In this document: piece by piece, positions 48,062-52,800 of the stretch | Numbering within the stretch: position 1 is the stretch's first letter | Layout of the letters: each line of letters opens with the position of its first letter | Assembly: GCA_051294375.1 (NCBI GenBank) | Contig: CM119268.1 | Coordinates: forward strand, 22,444,959-22,508,958 | Reading direction: 5' to 3' | DNA length: 64,000 nucleotides | DNA from: Paraspadella gotoi | Lineage: Eukaryota; Chaetognatha | Position numbers and translations under genes: made by a program | Notes under the pieces: model-generated | Database searches by the model: none | What the model saw: only the letters and a program-made list of their open reading frames with translations | Told to the model about the DNA's origin: nothing

Positions 48062-48396
48062 AATTAGGTAGAGAGAGAATGGGGGTAAAAATGAGCCACA
48101 AACGTTTATTCCTGTATGGTACCGTACTCTACTTTATTTTATTGTATCATACCTTCATGTACTCGCTGTCTTTTTACCTTCAAACCCTCGATGAGAGATA
48201 GAGAGGGAGACACCGAAGGATCGATGGCGACGACGACGTTTTCGTAGGCGCCGGCGACGAGAGAGACAGAGTGACGAGAGTTGAGAGGGAGAGAGACAGA
48301 GTCACGTGACCGGAAGAGGCGAGAGAGGGAGATGGGAGAGGGAGAGACGAGGAAAGAGGAAGAGAGGAGGAAGAAAAGAGACGAGACGAAATTCAT
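10450..48396 (-). CDS. CLCA-type gene (calcium-activated chloride channel regulator family), about 15 exons, VWA domain, C-terminal TM
   Basis: Gene-level entry; exons are listed separately. Reading the minus strand from 48396 gives: signal peptide, CLCA N-terminal domain, degenerate metalloprotease region, Cys-rich region, von Willebrand A domain with an intact DVSGSM MIDAS motif, the CLCA beta-sandwich region, an FN3 domain, a TM helix and a Cys-rich tail. Exons 1-7 join with matching phases (0, 2, 2, 1, 2, 0), as do the last three. CLCA proteins are secreted or membrane-anchored glycoproteins, often self-cleaving, that modulate TMEM16A chloride channels. Oddities: the HExxH zinc motif is replaced, RPTP-A lies inside the intron between exons 6 and 7, and the palindrome plus an unassigned stretch interrupt the gene between 29.3 and 13.0 kb. 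A few residual indels break the frame in exons near 30 kb. Family call is strong; the full model needs a transcript. Confidence 0.8.
11190..11402 (-). CDS. CLCA exon: second half of FN3 domain
   Basis: After a cattccag acceptor the frame reads '[19 protein letters not shown]' and later '[19 protein letters not shown]' and RVTVGL. This matches the FN3 strands F-I-A-I-x-S-x-D-x-x-G-N-x-S-x-x-S-N of CLCA. Phase 2 at both ends, donor GTAGAT. Confidence 0.75.
11620..12775. repeat. (CCAT)n satellite, left arm
   Basis: More than 1.1 kb of imperfect CATC/CCAT tetranucleotides mixed with CCCTCCCTACAT units. It forms the intron between the two FN3 half-exons of the CLCA gene. Translations give only Pro/Ser/His/Ile or Met/Asp/Gly/Trp periodic peptides, which are not proteins. 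Confidence 0.95.
12777..12985 (-). CDS. CLCA FN3 exon
   Basis: '[14 protein letters not shown]', '[18 protein letters not shown]' and '[13 protein letters not shown]' match the FN3-like domain near the CLCA C-terminus (pattern P-x-x-I-T-D-L ... L-x-W-T-A-P-G-D-x-x-D-x-G-x-x-x-R-Y-x-I-R). Donor GTAAAT, phase 2. The 5' border is unresolved because it runs into the palindrome tip. Confidence 0.7.
12998..13100. repeat. (CT)n tract at the palindrome tip
   Basis: Near-pure CT repeat in the ~180-bp non-palindromic spacer between the two arms. Confidence 0.95.
13165..15729 (+). pseudogene. mirror copy of the CLCA C-terminal exons
   Basis: Plus-strand copies of the FN3 exon (about 13175-13345), the second FN3 half (about 14784-14993, frame mostly kept) and the TM/Cys-tail exon (about 15312-15729, frame broken at several places, with altered residues in the Cys-rich tail). 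Part of the right palindrome arm and most likely not a real gene. Confidence 0.7.
13380..14560. repeat. (GGAT)n satellite, right arm
   Basis: Mirror image of 11620-12775 with shifted unit counts. Confidence 0.95.
16698..19021 (+). pseudogene. mirror copy of tetraspan gene M1, frame-broken
   Basis: All five M1 exons can be followed in order on the plus strand, from MGRV at the start to the shared tail '...GIKSKAIVT' and stop. Every TM exon carries one-base insertions that stop translation. Part of the right palindrome arm. Confidence 0.75.
19410..20770 (+). pseudogene. mirror copy of tetraspan gene M2, exons 1-3, frame-broken
   Basis: Exons 1 to 3 of M2 are recognisable on the plus strand with frequent insertions. 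Exons 4 and 5 are absent because the right arm ends at the mirror of position ~4945. Confidence 0.75.
21471..24000. other. GC-richer stretch without recognised genes
   Basis: The base composition is more GC-rich than in the neighbouring introns. Open frames of 80-150 codons exist on both strands between 22.0 and 23.4 kb, but none shows a domain I recognise, and long frames occur on opposite strands over the same bases. It could be a decayed mobile element or part of the CLCA intron. The left part (21.5-22.0 kb) follows directly on the palindrome end. Confidence 0.4.
23461..23690. repeat. two-copy tandem duplication (~115 bp unit)
   Basis: Positions 23461-23577 and 23579-23690 share the order 'ttcgat', 'gaaa(c/a)agt', 'aagagtgaatctcgga' and 'ctcgaaatttc' with moderate divergence. 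Confidence 0.65.
24010..24645. repeat. (AG)n then (CT)n microsatellite cluster
   Basis: Imperfect AG runs at 24030-24080 and 24205-24255, and CT runs at 24520-24645. The second strand switch ends next to the ATG of the spliced frame at 24652. Confidence 0.9.
24652..25043 (+). CDS. hypothetical spliced small ORF, 101 residues
   Basis: Exon 24652-24754 (MATYDAVSG ... [11 protein letters not shown]) ends at GTAAGA. After an intron with an A-rich tract and a ttaatttttag acceptor, exon 24841-25043 continues the frame ([10 protein letters not shown] ...) to a TGA. The two pieces join in frame to 306 nt. There is a Cys-x-x-Cys pair near the start (CGNC) and a hydrophobic stretch at the end ([16 protein letters not shown]). 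I do not recognise a family. It lies antisense to the CLCA gene within the presumed large intron. It could be part of a mobile element together with the next entry. Confidence 0.35.
25229..25753 (+). CDS. hypothetical spliced ORF, 149 residues
   Basis: ATG at 25229 ([10 protein letters not shown] ...), donor GTGAGA after 25439, acceptor cttttcag, second exon 25515-25753 ([15 protein letters not shown] ... ALVSWVGF) ending TAG. The sum is 450 nt with frame preserved. The sequence is Ala/Ser/Arg-rich and GC-rich, unlike the surrounding introns. An upstream acceptor at 25140 (tttgtttcag) suggests a longer transcript. No known domain. The first exon could be the end of the transcript that includes 24652-25043. 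Confidence 0.3.
25754..28340. other. AT-rich stretch with weak exon candidates
   Basis: AT-rich intron-like DNA. Candidate plus-strand exon at about 26765-26934 after a cttcttcag acceptor (ESRHLSQAF ... DGRSRW). Candidate minus-strand exon at about 27033-27150 between a ctcgag acceptor and a GTATGT donor, with frame [16 protein letters not shown]. Open segment at 27800-28013. None matches a family I know. They could belong to the unseen part of the CLCA gene or to a nested gene. Confidence 0.3.
28440..28660 (-). CDS. unidentified candidate exon containing an N gap
   Basis: On the minus strand, one frame reads '[14 protein letters not shown]', then 25 N, then '[19 protein letters not shown]' and a GTTAAA donor-like site. 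No family recognised. It sits where the CLCA model lacks the exons between 29.3 kb and the FN3 exon, but the sequence does not look like that part of CLCA. Confidence 0.25.
28499..28523. other. assembly gap (25 N)
   Basis: Exactly 25 N, the same size as two other gaps in this window. Confidence 0.99.
28893..28955. repeat. short tandem repeat, unit ~22 bp x3
   Basis: Three copies of 'tcactaaaggtttaatcaa', one lacking a single t. Confidence 0.85.
29305..29459 (-). CDS. CLCA exon 12
   Basis: 'VEALVHS', '[20 protein letters not shown]' and [17 protein letters not shown] closely match the CLCA segment L-x-D-x-G-x-x-A-D ... D-G-V-Y-S-R-x-F ... G-R-Y-S-L-x-V. Acceptor ctcccaag, phase 0; donor GTAAGG, phase 2. 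The donor is followed by several more GTAAGG-like copies in 40 bases. The next recognisable CLCA exon is the FN3 exon near 12.9 kb. Confidence 0.75.
29545..29995. repeat. degenerate TGACCT-rich repeat with palindrome and gap
   Basis: Many imperfect copies of 'cctgacctcaatctgac' and 'cttttgac'. The first part folds back on itself (about 29548-29570 with 29590-29612). An N gap interrupts the block at 29624-29714. It lies in the CLCA intron between exons 11 and 12. Confidence 0.7.
29624..29714. other. assembly gap (91 N)
   Basis: Run of N inside a degenerate repeat. Confidence 0.99.
30031..30146 (-). CDS. CLCA exon 11, with a probable indel
   Basis: '[10 protein letters not shown]' in one frame and '[14 protein letters not shown]' followed by '[15 protein letters not shown]' in the next match the family's T-V-T-S-R-A ... 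P-M-I-V-Y-A-E-I ... P-V-L-G-A segment. Ends in phase 0 at GTGAGT. The join to exon 12 reproduces the VLG-x-x-V-x-A motif. Confidence 0.65.
30717..30856 (-). CDS. CLCA exon 10, with a frameshift
   Basis: Acceptor tttttacag, donor GTGAGG. One frame reads 'HVVDIDP' and another '[19 protein letters not shown]'. Together they follow the CLCA pattern T-V-I-I-D-S-T-V-G-x-D-T-x-F-L-I-T. A one-base indel between the two halves is needed; it is either a sequence error or a real lesion. The tRNA-Met array lies in the intron just upstream. Confidence 0.6.
30913..31005 (+). tRNA. tRNA-Met (CAT), intron-containing, copy 1
   Basis: Elongator-type tRNA-Met: acceptor gcctcgg pairs with ccggggc, anticodon loop ctcata with CAT, T-arm gtgagttcgatcctcac. 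A ~19-nt intron follows the base 3' of the anticodon. A t-run suitable for Pol III termination lies a few bases downstream. The D-arm (tagcgcgcgtaggcgcgcg) has two extra bases compared with copy 3, so this copy may be impaired or contain an error. Confidence 0.85.
31087..31174 (+). tRNA. tRNA-Met (CAT), intron-containing, copy 2
   Basis: Same body as copy 3, but the first acceptor base is A instead of G and the D-stem has lost bases (taggcagtaggcaggcg). T-arm and 3' acceptor intact, t-run downstream. The acceptor end and D-arm are doubtful; either degenerate or sequence error. Confidence 0.75.
31245..31334 (+). tRNA. tRNA-Met (CAT), intron-containing, copy 3 (best copy)
   Basis: All arms pair: gcctcgg/ccggggc acceptor, gcgc/gcgc D-stem, tcagt/actga-type anticodon stem (tcagt with tctga), gtgag/ctcac T-stem. 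The intron (about 17 nt, starting atgtaaatg) sits between positions 37 and 38, the standard place. With the intron removed, the sequence is close to metazoan tRNA-Met. Confidence 0.93.
31415..31503 (+). tRNA. tRNA-Met (CAT), intron-containing, copy 4, diverged 3' end
   Basis: 5' half identical to copy 3. The T-loop reads ttcaaac and the 3' acceptor ccagggt, giving mismatches with gcctcgg. Probably a decaying copy at the edge of the array. Confidence 0.75.
31630..31865. repeat. 36-bp minisatellite built from a CLCA splice-donor unit
   Basis: About six to seven units of 'caacaactcctcagctgcag' plus 'catcctcacctcaacag' with small variants. On the minus strand every unit contains ttgagGTGAGGatgctg, the exon 9/intron border of the CLCA gene. 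Two unit types alternate (ctcaacag and ctaaagag). Confidence 0.9.
31858..32010 (-). CDS. CLCA exon 9: end of VWA domain
   Basis: '[17 protein letters not shown]' and then NSLNEAFVK match the family's L-E-x-L-S-x-x-T-G-G ... L-I-D-A-F segment. The exon ends '...LLLR' at a GTGAGG donor. That donor is the first unit of a 36-bp minisatellite that repeats the donor and its flanks several times. The acceptor is not resolved. Confidence 0.7.
32331..32475 (-). CDS. CLCA exon 8: VWA core strand
   Basis: Encodes '[11 protein letters not shown]', '[12 protein letters not shown]' and then ERVVKALG, ending at a GTGAGA donor. This is the VWA segment of pattern S-I-C-x-G-L ... E-I-V-L-L-T-D-G-E. The acceptor is uncertain because an in-frame TAG lies upstream, so the upper coordinate marks the start of clear homology. 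Confidence 0.7.
33240..33429 (-). CDS. CLCA exon 7: start of VWA domain with MIDAS
   Basis: Begins in phase 0 after tcaaacag with [15 protein letters not shown] and [13 protein letters not shown] is the complete DxSxS metal-ion-dependent adhesion motif. '[15 protein letters not shown]' follows, as in CLCA VWA domains. The 3' border is unclear; no good GT is near the end of homology, so the lower coordinate is approximate. Confidence 0.75.
33777..40723 (-). CDS. RPTP-A: receptor tyrosine phosphatase with selectin-like ectodomain, nested in CLCA
   Basis: Minus-strand gene. The better copy runs from 38205 to 33777; the signal-peptide end is only in the adjoining noisy contig. Order: C-type-lectin-like domain (partly in a 244-N gap), a linker, a Cys-rich module (WCYCD ... 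NGGC ... C-x-x-x-C), two EGF-like repeats, one sushi-type segment, a calcium-binding EGF (DINEC), an FN3-like membrane-proximal domain, TM ([16 protein letters not shown]...), PTP D1 and D2. D1 has [13 protein letters not shown] and a QTANQFQ loop, so it should be active. D2 has WPE and [10 protein letters not shown] (the Arg position is Lys), so it should be inactive. Lesions: an in-frame TAA just before the TM (about 35879), a frameshift just after it, and a ~31-nt surplus near 37100. They may be errors, or the gene may be a pseudogene. Unlike RPTP-B, the EGF border has no intron. Confidence 0.75.
37207..37236 (-). other. candidate 30-nt mini-intron in RPTP-A
   Basis: GTAAGG ... GGAAAG on the minus strand. 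Removing it joins '...RRAVEQR' to '...[15 protein letters not shown]' in one frame. A 32-nt interval sits at the same place in RPTP-B. Confidence 0.5.
37860..38103. other. assembly gap (244 N)
   Basis: Interrupts the lectin domain of RPTP-A between DSDC and EFAKVDFDS. Confidence 0.99.
38206..38230. other. assembly gap (25 N)
   Basis: Joins two overlapping copies of the same region. Confidence 0.99.
38231..40723 (-). pseudogene. noisy duplicate of the RPTP-A ectodomain
   Basis: From the signal peptide region to the membrane-proximal domain, this copies 35830-38205 with very many indels; no domain stays in frame for more than about 60 codons. It is the only place giving the 5' part of the lectin domain ([15 protein letters not shown], then [12 protein letters not shown]). 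The contig is bounded on both sides by 25-N gaps, so it is probably raw long-read gap fill. Confidence 0.8.
41280..41745. repeat. degenerate telomere-like repeat, copy in the 25-N-bounded contig
   Basis: About 460 bp of 12- to 13-bp units mixing ccctaa with tctctaa and tccttaa. Direct TTAGGG arrays are not seen. The block lies between CLCA exon 6 and the RPTP-A start. Confidence 0.8.
41827..41974 (-). CDS. CLCA exon 6 (intact copy)
   Basis: Encodes '[20 protein letters not shown]', a clear match to the family's HN-x-EAPN-x-QN-x-x-C-x-x-RSAW motif, and ends 'SASLKPVFK' in phase 0 at GTGATT. This is the copy in the contig bounded by 25-N gaps; its frame is intact. A second copy with indels lies at 44733-44877. 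The next CLCA exon on this strand is 8.4 kb away, beyond RPTP-A. Confidence 0.82.
42033..42057. other. assembly gap (25 N)
   Basis: Joins two contigs whose contents overlap (40.58-42.03 kb repeats in 42.06-44.94 kb). Confidence 0.99.
42058..42202 (-). CDS. third partial copy: RPTP-A signal peptide
   Basis: ATG at 42202 followed by '[19 protein letters not shown]', a good signal peptide nearly identical to that of RPTP-B. It runs into the 25-N gap. The sequence upstream of the ATG duplicates that of the other contig. Confidence 0.6.
42760..43100. repeat. degenerate telomere-like repeat, second contig copy
   Basis: Same block in the neighbouring contig, with fewer units than at 41280-41745. 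Confidence 0.8.
43143..44669. mobile_element. 1.53 kb non-autonomous inverted-repeat DNA transposon (filled site)
   Basis: The ends read GGCAGTGATTGCTAT... and (reverse complement of the right end) GGCAGTGATTTCTAT..., about 15-bp imperfect terminal inverted repeats. AAAA flanks both ends; the homologous empty site at 41762-41765 has a single AAAA. The inside is AT-rich with a (CT)-rich block at 43490-43810 and no transposase frame. I cannot assign a superfamily. Confidence 0.82.
44733..44877 (-). pseudogene. second copy of CLCA exon 6, indel-broken
   Basis: Nearly identical to the exon at 41827-41974 but three bases shorter, with single-base losses that break the frame after HNSEA. It is best read as the other haplotype or an uncorrected contig end, not as a separate exon. 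It is separated from the first copy by the 1.53 kb inverted-repeat element and a 25-N gap. Confidence 0.75.
44940..45540. repeat. pyrimidine-rich (CTTCC)n intron tract
   Basis: About 600 bp, almost entirely C/T on the plus strand, in the CLCA intron between exons 5 and 6. Leu/Pro/Ser frames through it are meaningless. Confidence 0.9.
45497..45692 (-). CDS. CLCA exon 5: Cys-rich segment
   Basis: Starts '[19 protein letters not shown]' and continues [19 protein letters not shown], then [16 protein letters not shown]. This matches the CLCA block with a Cys pair, an A/S-rich helix, SIMF-like and V-x-x-F-C. Acceptor aaatcag, donor GTGAGA, phase 1 to 2. A 10-N gap lies just upstream on the gene strand. 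Confidence 0.8.
45729..45738. other. assembly gap (10 N) in a GATT repeat
   Basis: Flanked on both sides by ttgattgattgatt, so the joint may be an unmerged overlap. Confidence 0.99.
46062..46255 (-). CDS. CLCA exon 4: metalloprotease-motif exon, zinc ligands replaced
   Basis: Aligns gap-free over 17 positions to the CLCA zinc-motif region, with RWGVFEE matching RWGVFDE. The HEWAH core of the family reads RLWAR here: both His and the catalytic Glu are gone. Downstream are an Asp run (from a (GAC)n tract), '[10 protein letters not shown]' and KRYEAVRC, the last matching the family's conserved Cys. Acceptor ttttag, donor GTGAGG, phase 2 to 1. An adjacent (GAC)n microsatellite occupies the intron upstream. 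By inference this protein cannot self-process like active CLCAs. Confidence 0.78.
46285..46390. repeat. (GAC)n trinucleotide repeat
   Basis: Near-pure (gac)n in two blocks directly upstream (gene sense) of CLCA exon 4. The same triplet forms the Asp run inside the exon. Confidence 0.95.
46996..47106 (-). CDS. CLCA exon 3
   Basis: Encodes '[12 protein letters not shown]', a run of seven Gly from a (GGA)n tract, and '[13 protein letters not shown]'. These match the CLCA segment D-P-Y-x(5)-G-C-G followed by T-P-x-F-h-L. Phase 2 at both ends agrees with its neighbours. The Gly run comes from a microsatellite inside the exon, so its length could vary between alleles. About 15 residues typical of CLCA just before this exon are not found; another small exon may be hidden in the repeat-rich intron. 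Confidence 0.75.
47345..47785. repeat. 21-bp minisatellite (gtcgtcgttgtcattatcatc)
   Basis: About 15-20 imperfect units in the CLCA intron between exons 2 and 3. On the minus strand one frame reads as Asp/Asn repeats for ~150 codons, but its position inside an intron with matching phases argues against coding. Confidence 0.9.
47788..47918 (-). CDS. CLCA exon 2
   Basis: Begins in phase 0 after a ccacaag acceptor with [17 protein letters not shown] and continues to '[10 protein letters not shown]'. This aligns without gaps to the CLCA segment of pattern I-T-E-A-S-x(4)-N-A-T-K followed by I-L-I-P-A-x-W. It ends in phase 2 at a GTGAGG donor. The upstream intron is a long (AG)n microsatellite, and the downstream intron is the Asp/Asn-type 21-bp repeat. 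Confidence 0.8.
47945..48058. repeat. (AG)n microsatellite
   Basis: In CLCA intron 1. Confidence 0.97.
48178..48396 (-). CDS. CLCA exon 1: signal peptide and start of N-terminal domain
   Basis: Encodes 73 residues ending in phase 0 at a GTAAAA donor. [18 protein letters not shown] is a typical signal peptide. The segment '[13 protein letters not shown]' followed by LIEGLK matches the conserved CLCA opening (pattern Y-x-x-hhVAI-x-P). The upstream DNA toward 49.8 kb separates it from the 3' end of RPTP-B on the same strand. Confidence 0.8.
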
Positions 48397-48514
48397 GTTT
48401 TATTTTTAGATAAAAAAAGATAAAATTAAATAAAATTAAACAATAAAACCTTTTTGGGTTTTTATTTTTTTATTTTTTTAGAAGAAAACGAAAAAAGAAA
48501 GTAAAAAGAAGGAA

Positions 48515-48638
48515 TGAAGACGACGACGACGACGACGACGACGACGACTTCGCCAATTCATGTTTTGTTTTCATTTTCTTCAAAAACAAAACAATAAATA
48601 AAAACAACAAATTCCATTGCCGGTGAAACGGGGAAGAC

Positions 48639-48685
<47 letters not shown>
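48515..48685. repeat. (GAC)n blocks upstream of CLCA exon 1
   Basis: Two (gac)n blocks (48518-48548 and 48636-48680) in the presumed CLCA promoter/5' UTR. Confidence 0.93.
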
Positions 48686-48688
<3 letters not shown>

Positions 48689-48954
48689 AGACGACAAATT
48701 CCGAAATCGAAGTATTTGTTATTAAATTTCTTAATTCCGTTTCTGGTCAATAATTTTTTTTATGTTTTGTTTATGTTTTTTTAATCTTATTTCTTGTCGA
48801 AGTTTTTTATATCTTTTTAACGGTGAAACAAATTCAATAATTTTGTATAACGTTCGTTTAGAACTTTCTATAACCAAAAGTATATATCTAAATCTAATTT
48901 TCATCTGAACAGAGGAATATGGGTGTTTGTAAGTTGACAGGGTTTGAGACAGAG

Positions 48955-48956
48955 AG

Positions 48957-49031
<75 letters not shown>

Positions 49032-49032
49032 C
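48955..49032. repeat. (AG)n microsatellite
   Basis: Between the CLCA start and the RPTP-B 3' end. Confidence 0.95.
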
Positions 49033-49843
49033 TGTTTAAAAAAGTTAGATAACCTTGATAAACTGAACAAAATAATAAAATGATGTCAGCGAACAAAACT
49101 TCGCCCGCATTTTTCATTTTGTCGAAATTTTTTAACGATTACTTGCGACGATAAAACGAGGAATTAAGTAACTAATACTTTTAATAATACTATAATAATA
49201 ATAACTAATACTTTTAATAAACTAAGTCTTATTCGAGTATTTCGAGTCCCACGATATAAACAAAATATGATAGAACTTAAATAACTGTTTGGACATGTCT
49301 CTAAATAAGAGACGAATATTTCTATTACTAATTATCTAGATCCGAATCCTTTTCCCTTGCTTTTAGTTTTACGTATAATTATTTACTATATTTGAAAACT
49401 ATATAAGCGGTTTGGTTCTAAACCATACAAGATTTTGACCTTTTAGTTTTAGTTCCTTAGCCTGAAAATTTTAGTCTATTAAATGTTACTTTTGTATTAC
49501 AGTCATTGTTTTCGTTAATGATTAAAATATAATCGTATATAAGTGCAAATATTTTTTTTTTCAACAATACGAAACTTAATTTATCTTTTGCCAAATTTCT
49601 GCTCGAATATGGAATCTTTAATAAGAGCAATTATTATTCATTAACAAACTCAATAATTCATTAGAGAAAAATGAGTTTTTATTATAATTAATTATTACAT
49701 GTTTACAGAACTATTAGGGAGCAGTAGAATTTCTAAATTAGATAACCAGAAAGGCTGAAAAAACTTCATCTTTAAAATGGCACAATCGTTCTTTTACAAT
49801 ATACAATATACATATATATATTATACAATGCAAAGAAATGTAT

Positions 49844-52800
49844 TCAACGATTTTGATAAAGTCGCGTATTGTCCCAATGCATCCTTCCCATCTCAGCACA
49901 AAATCTCAGCTGCTCAGTATCTGTGACAAAGCTGCGCTGCGCCACACGCGCGCCCAAAACTGCAGCCGGCAGATGCAGCACGCCTTCCTCCTCCATCCTC
50001 TGCAGCAGGTTGAGAACGACCACGAAGACTCCCGACTTGCGGCAGCCGTCGAGACAGTGGACGAGCAGAGTGGCGTGATCCTTCGCAAGTCCCTGCAGCA
50101 TTTGATTGACCTCACAAACAACTCGATAGAAACTGTCAGGGTTGGGAAGATCGGCATCCTCTGGCCAACAATCAGCCTGGATGTGAGTCAGAACGAAATC
50201 GTCCGTTTGGGAAGCAGAGTCCAATGGATGTACTTTTATCGATCGCTTCGTCATCGCCCAAACATTTTTGTCAATCTTAAGGGTCTCTACTGACATCAGC
50301 TTAAACTTTGAAACAGCGTTAGAACCTTTTTTCACACCCTCCGGCCAATAATCAGGAGCTTTGTCGGATTTTTTTGAACCGCTGTTGAGCATCAAAACAA
50401 CGTCAACGCGTTGTTCCATGATCAAGGTCCAAAACTCGTCCAGGGTGTTTTCCATTGGTGCCTGTGCTGCAATACAACCGCCTTTAGCATTGAATGTATC
50501 AGCGAAAGCGGCGTTGATATAAGTGTTGCCCTCTGGAGGAATGAAAGAGGAAATGTAAGCGAGAGAAGCATCATCAAAAAAGGGGCCATTGACTCGCCGG
50601 TTCATGCAGACGTTTTCTTTGGCGGAAGCGACCGCAGTCTGAGCTGGCAATTTCTGGGTAATCTTTGCAAGATTTTGAAAAAGATTTTTGTAGAAAGATC
50701 CCGCTCTAAAAATTGAAGTAGACAAATCTTCTGGTTGTAACACAGGACAACAAGCGACAGCCAATGTATCATAGATTAGTTGGTATTGATTTGGAGTCTG
50801 CACCATTTTAAACCTGAATTGGCGCAATTGACGCACAGTGGCGTGGACATTGACGGCGCCAAGAGACGCTGCTTCGTCGAGGAGATTCCATAGTGCGATT
50901 CCGGTTCCAGTGCGACCAACTCCAGCGCTGCAGTGAACGACAATGGGCAGTCGCTGTCGCGTTGATGAGGCAACAAATTGGCGAACGACTTGGACAAAGG
51001 AAGAGAGTGTTGATGGCATACGAGGAACATCCTTGTCAGGCCAAGAAACATAGTGAAACTGTGTGATACGATACTCTCGCTTTTGCTTGGCAACCATCTC
51101 TCTGATGACATAATCAGCAAAGTGTCGCTCCTTAACCAGCTTGACGGAGATGCCGCCAAAGTTAGCCATGCTGCCAATGCTCTTTGGCCAGTACTGTTCA
51201 CACTTTTTCTTTCCTTCTTCCACCAAGTTGGTCAGCATCACAACAACAGTGACCCGCTGCTCGTAGATCATTTGCCAAAAATCATTCACAGTTGATCGAC
51301 GCGGACCCTGACTGGCGATGAAGGCTTGCTTCTTGTAAAAACCGGGAACGAAATTGGCGTTTATATAATCGGAAGCATCGTTGTTTGTTTGCTGACTATT
51401 TTCGTGGTTAACGTATGTTTTGTCATCCTCAACATCTGATCGGAGAATGACCCTCGAATGATCATAAGCTGGAATGTCTTGAAATCGATTCTTGCTCTTG
51501 TTCTCAGGACGACTTGATTCTTTGTGTTCGAACTCAATTTCATCCGGAATGCTGTTATATTCACTACGGATGTCCTCTGGTTTTCTTTTTCCTCCGTAAA
51601 CTAAATCAAAGAGATTGTCGACCTTTATTGGTCCCTCGTCTTTGACATTGGCTTGTGTAGTTAGCGGTGACTGCGGTTGTGATGGCACCACAGCCACGTC
51701 ATTTGTTTTAGGTTTTTGAGGACGAGGCGGTGGGGAAATCTCCAAAGTAGCGTTCTTGGAGGGAACGTTGGAGATCTTGGAGGCAAGGTGGATGCTCTCT
51801 TGTTCTTCAGGAGAAAAGTTGGCGATACATTGAGTTGGTTTTCTGAAGGGACGTTTAATATAAATTACAAGTGCAGCAACAATTATGCCTAAAAGGATAA
51901 GCAATGAAACAGAACCTATTAAAGGAACTATCATTGATTTAGATGGAGCTTGGTTTATCAACTTGAATGACATCAACATTCGTTCCTCCTTAAAATCGTC
52001 GATATTAGTTTGGATTATGTAGCGCAGTTCGTATGTATTGTTCCCAACGAGAGAGTTTCCTTGACAACTTCCATTGTTTACATTTCCATTTAATATTTCC
52101 ACTGGTTTGTTTATCTCCTTGAACGATCTTGATAGGGTAGCGATTGGGACATAACCGTCTCCAGATGAACAGTCTGAGTTCAGATTTTCTTTAAATTTAT
52201 CAAATCTGGATTTAAAGTTATTGTCTTTATTATCGAGATCCTCTTCAAAAGCTACGATGAGAATTTTAAAGACGCTCTCTTCCGGCCATAGAGTTGGAAC
52301 AGGAACAAGACAAGGAGCGTCGATCACGCATTTCACGGTGTCTTCCGTCATCTTTAAAGTCACATTCGGCGTCGCTTTTTGACAATTTTTTCCGATGAAA
52401 TCGTTGCCGCAGTCACAAGAGTAATCGCCGCAAGTATTGCGGCAAGTCTGGCTGTTGCGGCAAGGCGGATTTTTTGTGCACTCGTCGATGTCTTTGCAAA
52501 ATCCAGTTTCTTCGTTTTCACAAACTTCGCGAGAATCGAGCCGCCAGTTGTACCAGTAAATGAATTTTAAATTTTTCGAGTGTTGTCTGCAAGTGATTTT
52601 ATCCTTGACANNNNNNNNNNAAATTTTTCGAGTGTTGTCTGCAAGTGATTTTATCATTGACATAACTTGACAATTTGTATCCTTTATTGCAAAATAAATC
52701 ACATCCGTCACCGTAAGTCAGCTTTTCCTTCGAGCAGCGAAAATCACCAATTCCTTTCTCTTTCGTGAAAACAACAGTTTTTGGAATATTGCAAAACACG

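Noticed and set aside
47522-48067. Val/Ile and Arg/Glu-rich 181-codon plus-strand frame
   Set aside because: Reads through the 21-bp minisatellite, the antisense of CLCA exon 2 and an (AG)n tract.
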